A stretch of DNA of 64,000 nt from Burkholderiales bacterium 67-32 (lineage in GTDB: Bacteria > Pseudomonadota > Gammaproteobacteria > Burkholderiales > Burkholderiaceae_B), in contig MKUP01000010.1 in assembly GCA_001898625.1 (NCBI GenBank), positions 310,001 through 374,000 of the forward strand, written 5' to 3'. How positions within the stretch are numbered: position 1 is the stretch's first letter; each line of letters begins with the position of its first letter. A program made the position numbers and the translations under genes. Shown piece by piece: positions 19,873 through 27,914 of the stretch. The notes under the pieces are model-generated. The model did not search any database. It saw only the letters and a program-made list of their open reading frames with translations, and was not told the origin of the DNA.

Positions 19873-21740
19873 GATGGGCTCCCGGGGGATGCATGGGGAA
19901 GGATGACGCGCGGATCGGTGCCGGCGTACATCAATTCGACCGCGTCGGCGCGCTGCCTGAGCACGTTGCGCTGGTTGATGGAGCCCTTGTCGGTGGCCTC
20001 GCCCAGATCGATCGACGGCGGCGTATCGAGGACCAGCGCGCGAGCCACGCGCGTCGCGCTGCCGGTGCCCGAAGCCCAGAGCCGGTCCACCAGCTCCTGG
20101 AACATTTCGCGCACCGCGGGCGCGGCCAGCACTTGCGCGGCCGTGGCGTCGGTCCCCAGGGCCGCGAGCTGACGGCACTCGGCCATACGGGGGAAGACCA
20201 GGATGCCGACGTCGTTGCGGTTGAGGCCGGCGATAACCACGTCCTGCACATAGGGTTCGCCGGCGGCGATGACGCGTGCCCGCAGCGGTCCGGTCGAGAC
20301 GAAGGTGCCGGTGGAGAGCTTGAAGTCTTCCGAGATGCGGCCATCGAAGGCCAGGCCAAGTTCCAGCCGTTCGGGATCGATGGGGCGGGCCGCGTCGCCC
20401 GAGCGGAAATAGCCTTCCTCGTCGAAGGACTCGGCCGTTTGCTGCGGGGCGCGCCAGTAGCCGGGCGTGACGGTGGGGCCGCGGTAGCGGACCTCGAGCT
20501 TGCCTTGCACCGGCACGAGCTTGACCTCCAGCCCCGGCGCCGGCAGGCCGATGACGCCGGAAAACACCAGGTCCGAGTTGGCGCACAGCGCGAACGGCGC
20601 GGTCTCGGTCATTCCGAGGCCGGTCAGCATGCGGATGCGCTCGCCGCACAGGCGCTGCGCGGCCAGGTCCAGGCGTTCCCAGACCTGCGGCGACAGGCCC
20701 GCGCCCGAGAAGAAGAAGGCCTTGACCCGGGCCAGGAAGGTACGGCCCAGGGCTTCGTCGCGTTCGATGGCGGCGACGATCTCCTCGAAGCCTTTGGGCA
20801 CGTTGAAGTAGATGGTGGGCGAGATCTCGCGCAGGTTGCGCAGGGTCTCGGCCATCCCCTGTGGCGTGGGCTTGCCTTCGTCGATGTACAGCGTGCCGCC
20901 GTTGTAGAGAGCGATGCCGATATTGTGGTTGCCGCCGAAGGTGTGGTTCCACGGCAGCCAGTCCACCAGCACGGGCGGCTCCTCGGCCAGGAAGCGCAGG
21001 CACTGCACCAGCATCTGCTGGTTGGCGCACAGCATGCGCTGCGTGTTGATGACCGCCTTGGGCAATTGGGTCGAGCCTGAGGTGAACAGGAACTTGACGA
21101 TGGTGTCGGGCGTCACGCGGGCATGCGCGGCATCGACCGCGTCCGTGGCCTGCGTGGCGAGCAGGTCACTGAAAGACGTGAGCCGGCGCCCGGCAACCTC
21201 GCCGCGCACGGCCACGACCTCGACGTCGGCGGGAACCTTGGCGTCGATGGCGCGCGCATAGGCCGTGGCATTCGAGACGAACACCAGGCCCGGCGTGAGT
21301 ACCTTGAGCGTGTGTTCCAGCTTGGCGAAGTCCTGCGATACCAGCGAATAGGCGGCCGAGATGGGGGCGTAGGGCACGCCCGCCAGCATGGCGCCCAGCG
21401 CCACCTGCAGGTGTTCGAGGTCGTTGTCCGACAGCACGACGATGGGTCGGTCCACCGACAGGCCGCGGTCGATCAGTGCCTGCGCGATGGCTCGGGCCTT
21501 GTGCAGGGCGTCGCCGTAGCGCATCTCGGTCCAGGCGCCGCCGTCCCGACGCTTGGCGGCAAACAGGCGGTCGGGATACATGGCCGCCCAATGCAGCAGG
21601 CAGTCCGTCAGGCGTCCGGGGTAGGGGCGCAGCGGTTCGGTCGAGCGCAGGTGCAGCGTGCCGTCGTCCCGGCGCTCGATGTGCGCGGACAGCGAACCGC
21701 CCCGCGACGCCTGGCGGTACGGGATGTGAGCGGTGGTCAT
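19869..21740 (-). CDS. Feruloyl-CoA synthetase-like acid-CoA ligase
   Basis: AMP-forming acid-CoA ligase of 623 residues. The phosphate-binding loop is FLFTSGSTQLPKAV, the adenine motif is LTGLGMTETAP, and the hinge/ATP Asp lies in YFRSGDAAR. The segment VDWLPWNHTFGGNHN is characteristic of the bacterial feruloyl-CoA synthase subfamily, which activates hydroxycinnamates and related aromatic acids. It overlaps the hydratase gene upstream and the SDR gene downstream by four bases each. The exact substrate (ferulate, p-coumarate or another phenylpropanoid) is not determined by sequence. Confidence 0.85.
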   Translation of the reverse strand: MTTAHIPYRQASRGGSLSAHIERRDDGTLHLRSTEPLRPYPGRLTDCLLHWAAMYPDRLFAAKRRDGGAWTEMRYGDALHKARAIAQALIDRGLSVDRPIVVLSDNDLEHLQVALGAMLAGVPYAPISAAYSLVSQDFAKLEHTLKVLTPGLVFVSNATAYARAIDAKVPADVEVVAVRGEVAGRRLTSFSDLLATQATDAVDAAHARVTPDTIVKFLFTSGSTQLPKAVINTQRMLCANQQMLVQCLRFLAEEPPVLVDWLPWNHTFGGNHNIGIALYNGGTLYIDEGKPTPQGMAETLRNLREISPTIYFNVPKGFEEIVAAIERDEALGRTFLARVKAFFFSGAGLSPQVWERLDLAAQRLCGERIRMLTGLGMTETAPFALCANSDLVFSGVIGLPAPGLEVKLVPVQGKLEVRYRGPTVTPGYWRAPQQTAESFDEEGYFRSGDAARPIDPERLELGLAFDGRISEDFKLSTGTFVSTGPLRARVIAAGEPYVQDVVIAGLNRNDVGILVFPRMAECRQLAALGTDATAAQVLAAPAVREMFQELVDRLWASGTGSATRVARALVLDTPPSIDLGEATDKGSINQRNVLRQRADAVELMYAGTDPRVILPHASPGSPS

Positions 21741-22534
21741 GGCTTGCCCACCTTGGCCGCGCGTCCTTGCAGGAAGGCTTCCAGCCTGGCCTTGGCGTCG
21801 ATGTCGCCCTGGGCGATGGCAGCCATCAGCGATTCGGTGAACAGACCCTCACTTTGCGACTGGTCGGCGATGCGGGGCAGGGCCTGCAGCACGGCGTAGT
21901 TGCTGAGCGGCGCGTTGGCGGCGATGCGCGTGGCCAGTTCCTCGGCCTTGGCCAGCCCGCCCCCCTCGGGGACCAGGTATTGCGACAGGCCCGCGGCGAG
22001 GCCTTCCTGCGCATCGTAGACGCGGCCGGTCAGCATCATGTCGCTCATGCGGGCGACGCCGATCAGGCGCGAGATGCGCACCGAGCCGCCCCCGCCGACG
22101 AACAGGCCGCGCTGGCCTTCGGGCAGCCCGTAGAAGGCGGTGTGTTCGGCAATGCGGATGTGGCAGGCGCTGGCCAGCTCCAGGCCGCCGCCGACCACGG
22201 CGCCGTGCAGCACCGCCACGACGGGGACCTTGCCGAACTGGATCTGCTCGAACGCGGCATGCCAACTGCGGGAGTGGACGATGCCGTCGGCCACGCTGCG
22301 CTGGCGCAGCTCCGACAGGTCCAGTCCGGAACAGAAGTGCTCGCCTTCGCCCGTGAGGATGACCACGCGCACATGCTCGGGCATGTTGATGAAGGCAATG
22401 TGCAACTGGGCGATCAGGTCATCGTTCAGCGCATTGCGTTTGCCGGGGCGAGCGAGCGCAATGCGTCCGATCGGCCCGTTGGTATCGACGGACAACAAGC
22501 TGTCTTCTCCACTGGTGTCCGCGGCGAGAGCCAC
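21737..22534 (-). CDS. Enoyl-CoA hydratase/isomerase family protein
   Basis: First gene of the CoA-pathway operon, 265 residues of the crotonase fold. The oxyanion-hole segments are HFCSGLDLSEL and GAVVGGGLELASACHIRI; the active-site Glu pair is present in GGLELAS and LPEGQRGLF. It starts with GTG at 22534; no ATG is nearby and only a weak purine stretch precedes it. It could hydrate an enoyl-CoA or act like a hydroxycinnamoyl-CoA hydratase-lyase; sequence alone does not separate these. The MarR-type palindrome lies 22 bases upstream of the start. Confidence 0.88.
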   Translation of the reverse strand: MALAADTSGEDSLLSVDTNGPIGRIALARPGKRNALNDDLIAQLHIAFINMPEHVRVVILTGEGEHFCSGLDLSELRQRSVADGIVHSRSWHAAFEQIQFGKVPVVAVLHGAVVGGGLELASACHIRIAEHTAFYGLPEGQRGLFVGGGGSVRISRLIGVARMSDMMLTGRVYDAQEGLAAGLSQYLVPEGGGLAKAEELATRIAANAPLSNYAVLQALPRIADQSQSEGLFTESLMAAIAQGDIDAKARLEAFLQGRAAKVGKP

Positions 22535-22548
22535 GGATTGTTCTCTGT

Positions 22549-22571
22549 ATTAGTTATTAGTATGAACTAAT
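22549..22571. promoter_or_regulatory. MarR-type operator palindrome
   Basis: ATTAGTATGAACTAAT at 22556-22571 is a perfect 6-bp inverted repeat around four bases. A further ATTAGTT at 22549-22555 extends it, pairing exactly with AACTAAT at 22565-22571. Size, AT-richness and geometry fit MarR-family sites. It sits just upstream of the first gene of the operon whose last gene encodes a MarR protein, so repression by steric block is likely. The binding assignment is inference. Confidence 0.65.
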
Positions 22572-22719
22572 TTTTCGCATGAAACGCTGGGGCTTACCCT
22601 AGGTCGATCAGCGCAATACAGAGAGTGGAAAAGATGGTGAAGAGGAAGGAAGATTCGGCCCGGTCATGACAATATGATTAAGAAGGATAATCGTCTACCG
22701 GGCCTCACGCCATGCGGGA

Positions 22720-24444
22720 TCAGCGTGCGCCACCCGGTCCGGTGTGGGTGATGACCGCGCCCTCGGGCAGGGGCCGCACAACCTGTTCGTACACCGACAG
22801 CCAGCCGCGTACCCGTCCGGGGGCGGGCGGCGCGAAGGCCGCGCGGCGAAGAGCCAGTTCCTGCTCGGCCACCCTCAGGTCCACGGTGCGAGCATCGATG
22901 TCGATAGCGATGGGGTCACCGTCGCGCACCAGTCCCAGCGGCCCGCCGGCGGCAGCCTCGGGAGAGAGCTCGCCCACGACCAGTCCCTTGTTCACCAGGC
23001 CGGAAAGCTGTCCGTCGGTGACGACCGCGACATGTTCGCCCAGGCCCGCGCCGTCCAGGACGAACACGAAGCGCGAGGCCATGCCCATGCCCGGCCCGCC
23101 GCGCACGCCCAGCCCGCGCATCACGACCACGGCGCCGCGCTCGATCTCGCCGCGCTGCAAGGCCGCAATGGCGTCTTCCTGCGACTCGAACACCCGTGCC
23201 GGCCCCTCGAAGCGCATGGCCTTGCCGGTCGCCAGGCCCAGCTTGACGATGCCGCCCTCGGGCGCCAGCGAACCGCGCAGGATGACGATGGAGGGGCGGC
23301 TGGACAGCGGCTGGTCGGCGGGACGCAGGATGGTTTCGTCGCGCACCCGGGCCTCATCCACGGCGGCGCCCAGCGGCCGGCCGGACACGGTCAGCGCGCC
23401 CGGGTGGTAGAGGCCGGCCAGGCGCTTGAACACCGCCAGCGTTCCGCCCGCGTGTTCCAGGTCTTCGATGGAGTGGTCGCCGTTGGGGCGGATGGCGGCG
23501 ATCAGGGGCGTGGTGTCCGCCAGCCGTTCGAACAATCCGTAGACGTCCACACCGGCCTGCGCTTCGTTGGCGATTGCCTGCAAGTGCTTGATGGTATTGA
23601 TGGAGCCGCCCAGCGCGAGCACCACGCGCGCTGCATTGGCGAAGGCCTCGGGGGTCAGGATGGCCCGTGGCCGCAGGTCGTCCCAGACCATCTGGACGAT
23701 GCGGGCGCCGGCCTGCTCGACCGTGGCCATCATGCGGGGACTGTTGGCGGCCACCGGGGCGCTGCCGGGCAAGGCCATGCCCAGCGCCTCGCACACCATG
23801 TGCATGGAATTGGCGGTGCCGATGCCGGCACAGACGCCGGGGCCGCGCACCGCCTGCTCGCTCATCGCCGTCAGCTCCGCCGGATCCATCCGGCCGGCCG
23901 CGACGTGGCCCGCCGCCAGGAACACCTCTTCGATGTCGACGTGCTGTTGCATGTGGTGGCCGCTGCGTTGGTAGCCGCACACCACGACCAGCGTGGGGAG
24001 ATCCAGGCGGGCCGCCGCCATGAGTTGGCCGGGTGTGGTCTTGTCGCACGAGGCCAGGCAGACCATGCCGTCCAGCAGGGCGCCTTCCACCGCCACCTCG
24101 ATGTCGTTGGCGATCAGGTCGCGGCTGGGAAGGATGTAGCCGCCGCGCGCGCCGGCGCTGGTGATGAAGTCGCTGGGCGCGGCGGTGCGCACCTCGAAGG
24201 GCAGGCCGCCGGCATCGCGTATGGATTGCTTGATCGCGGCGGCGACGCCGTCCAGGTGGCTGAAGCAGCTCGACAGTTCCGACGAGGTGTTGACCACGGC
24301 GATCTTGGGTTTCTCCATGTCGGCGTCGGTCAGGCCCAGCGCGCGCCATTGCGCCCGCCTGACCGCCCAGCGCGAGGTGCCGGGTTCGAAGTTGCTGCGC
24401 AGCGGACGGCGGGGCGCCATCTTGCCGGTTTCGGACGAGGACAT
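22720..24444 (-). CDS. IlvD/Edd-family dehydratase
   Basis: Iron-sulfur dehydratase of 574 residues related to dihydroxy-acid dehydratase and to sugar-acid dehydratases (arabonate, xylonate, phosphogluconate). Family Cys residues are seen in SSCFSH (Cys60), LASCDKTTPGQ and GVCAGIGTANSM, and the C-terminal VVTDGQLSG motif is present. It is probably not the biosynthetic ilvD, because it faces a catabolic gene set and an IclR-type regulator. It diverges from the FAD oxidoreductase gene; the 24462-24478 operator lies 18 bases upstream of its ATG. The substrate is unknown, presumably a polyhydroxy carboxylate. Confidence 0.88.
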   Translation of the reverse strand: MSSSETGKMAPRRPLRSNFEPGTSRWAVRRAQWRALGLTDADMEKPKIAVVNTSSELSSCFSHLDGVAAAIKQSIRDAGGLPFEVRTAAPSDFITSAGARGGYILPSRDLIANDIEVAVEGALLDGMVCLASCDKTTPGQLMAAARLDLPTLVVVCGYQRSGHHMQQHVDIEEVFLAAGHVAAGRMDPAELTAMSEQAVRGPGVCAGIGTANSMHMVCEALGMALPGSAPVAANSPRMMATVEQAGARIVQMVWDDLRPRAILTPEAFANAARVVLALGGSINTIKHLQAIANEAQAGVDVYGLFERLADTTPLIAAIRPNGDHSIEDLEHAGGTLAVFKRLAGLYHPGALTVSGRPLGAAVDEARVRDETILRPADQPLSSRPSIVILRGSLAPEGGIVKLGLATGKAMRFEGPARVFESQEDAIAALQRGEIERGAVVVMRGLGVRGGPGMGMASRFVFVLDGAGLGEHVAVVTDGQLSGLVNKGLVVGELSPEAAAGGPLGLVRDGDPIAIDIDARTVDLRVAEQELALRRAAFAPPAPGRVRGWLSVYEQVVRPLPEGAVITHTGPGGAR

Positions 24445-24461
24445 GGAGTCTCCACAAAAAT

Positions 24462-24478
24462 TTGAAACGATATTTCAA
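24462..24478. promoter_or_regulatory. IclR/KdgR-type operator, site 1
   Basis: TTGAAACGATATTTCAA is a perfect 6-bp inverted repeat with a 5-base spacer. The TGAAA-N5-TTTCA shape resembles the KdgR class of IclR operators. It lies just upstream of the dehydratase start and shares the form GAAAC-N3-ATTTC with site 2 at 24532-24546. The likely ligand-responsive regulator is the IclR protein at 27008-27871. Confidence 0.6.
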
Positions 24479-24531
24479 TTTATCATTCGACAGGTCTTCC
24501 GGGCAACGATTGCCCGAGGTTAAAATTAAAA

Positions 24532-24546
24532 TGAAACATCATTTCG
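24532..24546. promoter_or_regulatory. IclR/KdgR-type operator, site 2
   Basis: TGAAACATCATTTCG is a near-palindrome (one arm mismatch) with the same GAAAC-N3-ATTTC arrangement as site 1, 70 bases away on the FAD-oxidoreductase side. It sits about 95 bases before that gene's ATG in an AT-rich stretch (TAAAATTAAAATG) likely to hold the promoter. The paired sites suggest coordinated control of both divergent transcripts. Confidence 0.55.
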
Positions 24547-24640
24547 AAAAATGTTGACGCTCGGGGATCGGTTGCCGGAGAATCTGCGGCGACACGGGTC
24601 CCAAGCCCCGAACAGCATGACCGCATCAAGGAGAGTCCGC

Positions 24641-25909
24641 ATGGCAAACCAAGTACGAACCGTCCGACGAACCGAAAACCGTCCCTGGCACGTCGATGCC
24701 GACCTGTGCGTGGTCGGGGCCGGCATCTCGGGGGTCTCGGCCGCCCTCGAGGCAGCGGCGCTGGGCCGCCGGGTCGTGCTGGTCGACAGCCTGCCCATGC
24801 TGGGCGGCCAGGCGGTGGGGTCGATCATCGGCACCTTCTGCGGACTGTTCTCGAACGGGCCGAACCGCATCCAGCTCACGCATGGCATCGCCGACGGCAT
24901 TCTCGAAGATCTGGGCAAGGCCGGCGCGCTCCACCATAACGTCGGGCCGCTGACCACGGTCGTCTACTACGATGAGGTGGCGCTGGGCCGCTGGATCGAA
25001 CAGAAGATCAGCGACGCCGGCATCACGGTGGTACTGGGCGCGGTGCTGCGCGAGGCGCGGCGCGAAGGCGGCCGGCTGCAGCGGCTGGAACTGGCCACCC
25101 GCTACGGCGACGTGCACGTGGATGCGCGGGGCTATGTCGACGCCAGCGGCGACGCCGCGCTGGCGTGGCTGGCGGGCCTGGACTGCCGCGAGCCGGACGT
25201 GCCGATCTTCGGTACCCAGATGTTCGTGCTCGAACACCTGGACGAGGCTCATCTGCCCACGCGCGAGGCCTTCACGAAGCGCATCAAGGAAAAGGCGGCG
25301 CAGTACGGCATCTCGCGCGACGACGGGCTGTTCTTCCGTTTCCCGGGGCGGGGCGTGGCGGCAATGAACATGACCCACATGGAAACGCCGCTCGATCCGC
25401 TGGCCGCCTCGGCCACGGCCCTGGCCGGCCGCGAACAGGTGGACCGCGTCATCGAATTCCTGAAGGCGGAATATCCGCAGGCTTTCGGCGCCGCCCGCAT
25501 CCGCGCCTATGCCTTGCCAGGCATCCGGCAGACGCGCTGGATAGCCGGCCTGCATCAACTGACGACGGACGAGGTGCGTGCGGCCACGCGCTTCCCGGAC
25601 ACCATCGCGCGGACCTCGTGGCCGGTCGAACTGCATGACCAGCCCGAGGGCTATGTGTGGGAGCCTTTCGGCGAGGACCACGTGCACACGGTGCCGCTGC
25701 GCAGCCTGATCCCGGCCGGCAGCGACAACCTCGTCGCCGCCGGCCGCTGCATCGACGCCGACGCCGCGGCCCTGTCCAGCGTGCGGGTCATGGGGCCGTG
25801 CATCGCCATGGGCGCGGCGGCGGCCCATGCCCTGGACCTGACCCTGGGGGGGAAGGTGCAGGACGTGGACGTGCCGGCGCTGCAGGAACGCATACACGCC
25901 AACATCTGA
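24641..25909 (+). CDS. FAD-dependent oxidoreductase (FAD_oxidored family)
   Basis: A 422-residue flavoprotein. The N-terminal dinucleotide-binding motif is LCVVGAGISGVSAALEAA, followed by a GGQAVGS loop and a GxFC-type segment (IIGTFCGLF). The C-terminal part has NLVAAGRCIDADAAALSSVR, typical of this GidA/thiazole-synthase-like oxidoreductase group. The start at 24641 is chosen for the Shine-Dalgarno AAGGAG at 24628-24633; an open frame 30 codons longer lacks one. There is no signal peptide. Its substrate is unknown; the neighbours suggest oxidation of a hydroxy- or amino-carboxylate in the same pathway. Confidence 0.82.
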   Translation: MANQVRTVRRTENRPWHVDADLCVVGAGISGVSAALEAAALGRRVVLVDSLPMLGGQAVGSIIGTFCGLFSNGPNRIQLTHGIADGILEDLGKAGALHHNVGPLTTVVYYDEVALGRWIEQKISDAGITVVLGAVLREARREGGRLQRLELATRYGDVHVDARGYVDASGDAALAWLAGLDCREPDVPIFGTQMFVLEHLDEAHLPTREAFTKRIKEKAAQYGISRDDGLFFRFPGRGVAAMNMTHMETPLDPLAASATALAGREQVDRVIEFLKAEYPQAFGAARIRAYALPGIRQTRWIAGLHQLTTDEVRAATRFPDTIARTSWPVELHDQPEGYVWEPFGEDHVHTVPLRSLIPAGSDNLVAAGRCIDADAAALSSVRVMGPCIAMGAAAAHALDLTLGGKVQDVDVPALQERIHANI

Positions 25910-25959
25910 ACATAAGCGGGGACGCCGGCGTTCCCCGCGCCATTCCTGAAGGAGACACC

Positions 25960-26931
25960 ATGAAAATCCTGTTCGCGTCCCTGCTGGGCGCCGCCTGCGC
26001 CGCAAGCGCCCCCCAGACAGTGGCCGCCGCTGGCCCGGCCTATCCGTCCCGGCCCGTTACGCTGATCGTGCCGAATGCCCCGGGCGGCGCCATCGACATC
26101 CTGAGCCGCCTCTTGTCCGAACGCCTGCAGAAAACCTGGGGGCAGCCGGTGGTGGTGATGTACAAGCCGGGCGCCAATACGGTGGTCGGCACGGACCACG
26201 TCGCCAAGTCGGCGCCCGATGGCTACACGCTGGGCATCGTCGTGACCTCGCACGTCATCAATCCGACGCTGCGCAAGACCATGCCCTTCGACACGGTCAA
26301 GGACCTGGCGGGCGTCTCGATGCTGGTGACCTCGCAGATCGTCATCACCGCGACGCCGTCGCTGCCGGCCAGCGACCTGGCCGGCGTGATCGCGATGGCC
26401 AGGAAGGATCCGGGCAAGATGAGTTATGCCTCGCCGGGCAGCGGCAGTTCCATGCACCTGACCGGCGAATTGCTCAAGAGCATGACCGGCGTGGACATGC
26501 TGCACATCCCGTACAAGGGCAGCGGCCCCGCCTACACCGAGGTGATGGCCGGCCGGGTGCCGCTGCTGATCGACCCGCTGTTCTCGTCCATGCCGTACAT
26601 CAAGTCGGGCAAGCTCAAGCCCATCGCCGTCACCGGCAAGACGCGGGACCCCAGCGCCCCGGACATCCCGACGGTGGCCGAGACCATCCCGGGCTTCAAC
26701 GTGCAGAGCATCTTCGGCCTGGTGGCGCCGGCGGCAACGCCGCGCGACGTGATCAACAAGATCAGCGCCGACGTGGGCACCATCCTGCGCAGCGCGGACT
26801 TCAAGGCGCGGCTGGCCGAAGTGGGCCTGACCTCGGCGCCCAGCACGCCCGAGGAGTTCGACGCCCTCGTCAAGACCGAGATCGAGAAGTGGGCGCCGGT
26901 GGTGAAGGCCTCGGGCGCCACCGCCGATTGA
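25960..26931 (+). CDS. Bug-family tripartite tricarboxylate receptor
   Basis: Periplasmic solute-binding protein of 323 residues. A signal peptide (MKILFASLLGAACAASA...) is followed by the Bug signature YPSRPVTLIVPNAPGGAID and later DGYTLGIV and HIPYKGSGPAYTEVMAGRV. The start at 25960 has GAAGGAG just upstream. Bug proteins bind carboxylates and feed TctAB-type transporters or signal their presence; no TctAB genes are here. It lies 50 bases behind the FAD oxidoreductase and probably imports the substrate of this locus. Confidence 0.92.
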   Translation: MKILFASLLGAACAASAPQTVAAAGPAYPSRPVTLIVPNAPGGAIDILSRLLSERLQKTWGQPVVVMYKPGANTVVGTDHVAKSAPDGYTLGIVVTSHVINPTLRKTMPFDTVKDLAGVSMLVTSQIVITATPSLPASDLAGVIAMARKDPGKMSYASPGSGSSMHLTGELLKSMTGVDMLHIPYKGSGPAYTEVMAGRVPLLIDPLFSSMPYIKSGKLKPIAVTGKTRDPSAPDIPTVAETIPGFNVQSIFGLVAPAATPRDVINKISADVGTILRSADFKARLAEVGLTSAPSTPEEFDALVKTEIEKWAPVVKASGATAD

Positions 26932-27007
26932 GGCGTGTCCATGGAAACCTGTCGGCTTCTCTATAAAATGGACGGTCCTTTCTTGCCGCCGCATCCGGAG
27001 TCCCGCC

Positions 27008-27871
27008 ATGCCACGAAGCGCCCCCCGAGCCCAGACCGCCGCCAAGACCCGGCGGGCGTCCACCGCGGCCGAGCCGAGCGGCACCGTGTCCGCCCTGGAG
27101 CGGGGGGTCGCGGTGCTGCGCTGTTTCCGCGAGGACCTGCGCGTCTTGAGCAATGCCGAGCTGGCGGCGATGACCGGGATTCCCAAGCCCACGGTCACCC
27201 GGCTGGCGACCACGCTGGTTGCGCTGGGCCTGATGAAGCAGGAGCCCGAGACCGAACGATTCTCGCTGGCGGCCGGTGTGGTATCGCTGGCCCAGGCCTT
27301 CCTGGGAGGGGTCGACACGCGGTCGATCGCGCGTCCGCACATGCTCGCGCTGGCCAACGAGACCGAAGGCTCGGTCTATCTGGCGATCCGAGACGAGCTG
27401 CACATCGTGCTGATCGAGACGGCCTCGCCGCAATCGGCGCTGCTGCTGGCGCGGCTGCGGGTCGGGTCGCGTTTCTCGGTGGCCAGCTCGGCGCTGGGCC
27501 GCGCCTACCTGAGCGCGATGACCGACCAGTACGAAAAAGACCGCCTGCTGCACAGCATCCGCGAGGAATGCGGCGAGGCGGAGTGGGCGCGGCTCGAAAA
27601 AGGGCTGGAGCGTTCGCAGCGGGATGCGCGCATGCAGGGCTACTGCCTGTCGCTGGGCGAATTCCACCGCGACATCAATTCGGTGGCGGTGCCGCTGGTC
27701 GTGCCGGGTGGCGAGATCATGGCGCTGAACTGCGGCGGGCCGGCCTTCTCGTTCACCGAGAAGCACCTGCGCAACGAGGTGGCGCCGCGTCTGATCGAGG
27801 CCGCGCAGGCCATCGCGCGCGATACGGGCGGCAAGGTGCCGCTGCCGGACAAATTGCTCAAGGTTTCCTGA
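27008..27871 (+). CDS. IclR-family transcriptional regulator
   Basis: A 287-residue regulator. After a basic, alanine-rich N-terminal tail, the winged helix spans about residues 27-90 (SALERGVAVLRCF, then LAAMTGIPKPTVTRLATTL), followed by the IclR effector domain (ARPHMLALANETEGSVYLA through HRDINSVAVPLVVP). It lies between the Bug gene and the aconitase X genes on the same strand. A TATAAA at 26962-26967 could be its own -10 element. The KdgR-like sites in the divergent promoter region make it the probable local regulator. Confidence 0.92.
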   Translation: MPRSAPRAQTAAKTRRASTAAEPSGTVSALERGVAVLRCFREDLRVLSNAELAAMTGIPKPTVTRLATTLVALGLMKQEPETERFSLAAGVVSLAQAFLGGVDTRSIARPHMLALANETEGSVYLAIRDELHIVLIETASPQSALLLARLRVGSRFSVASSALGRAYLSAMTDQYEKDRLLHSIREECGEAEWARLEKGLERSQRDARMQGYCLSLGEFHRDINSVAVPLVVPGGEIMALNCGGPAFSFTEKHLRNEVAPRLIEAAQAIARDTGGKVPLPDKLLKVS

Positions 27872-27914
27872 CCCGCGCGGTGTCGCGGGCCGGCTGCCAG
27901 GAAGGAGGGCGGCA

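Noticed and set aside
22657-22704. Inverted repeat GGCCCGGT / ACCGGGCC after the IlvD-type gene as a terminator
   Set aside because: Only 8 bp with a 32-base loop and no T-run on the minus strand; too weak to call a terminator.
22720-24444. Calling the IlvD/Edd protein the biosynthetic dihydroxy-acid dehydratase
   Set aside because: It is set among catabolic genes with an IclR-type control region and not with ilv genes. A biosynthetic role cannot be excluded from sequence alone, but context is against it.
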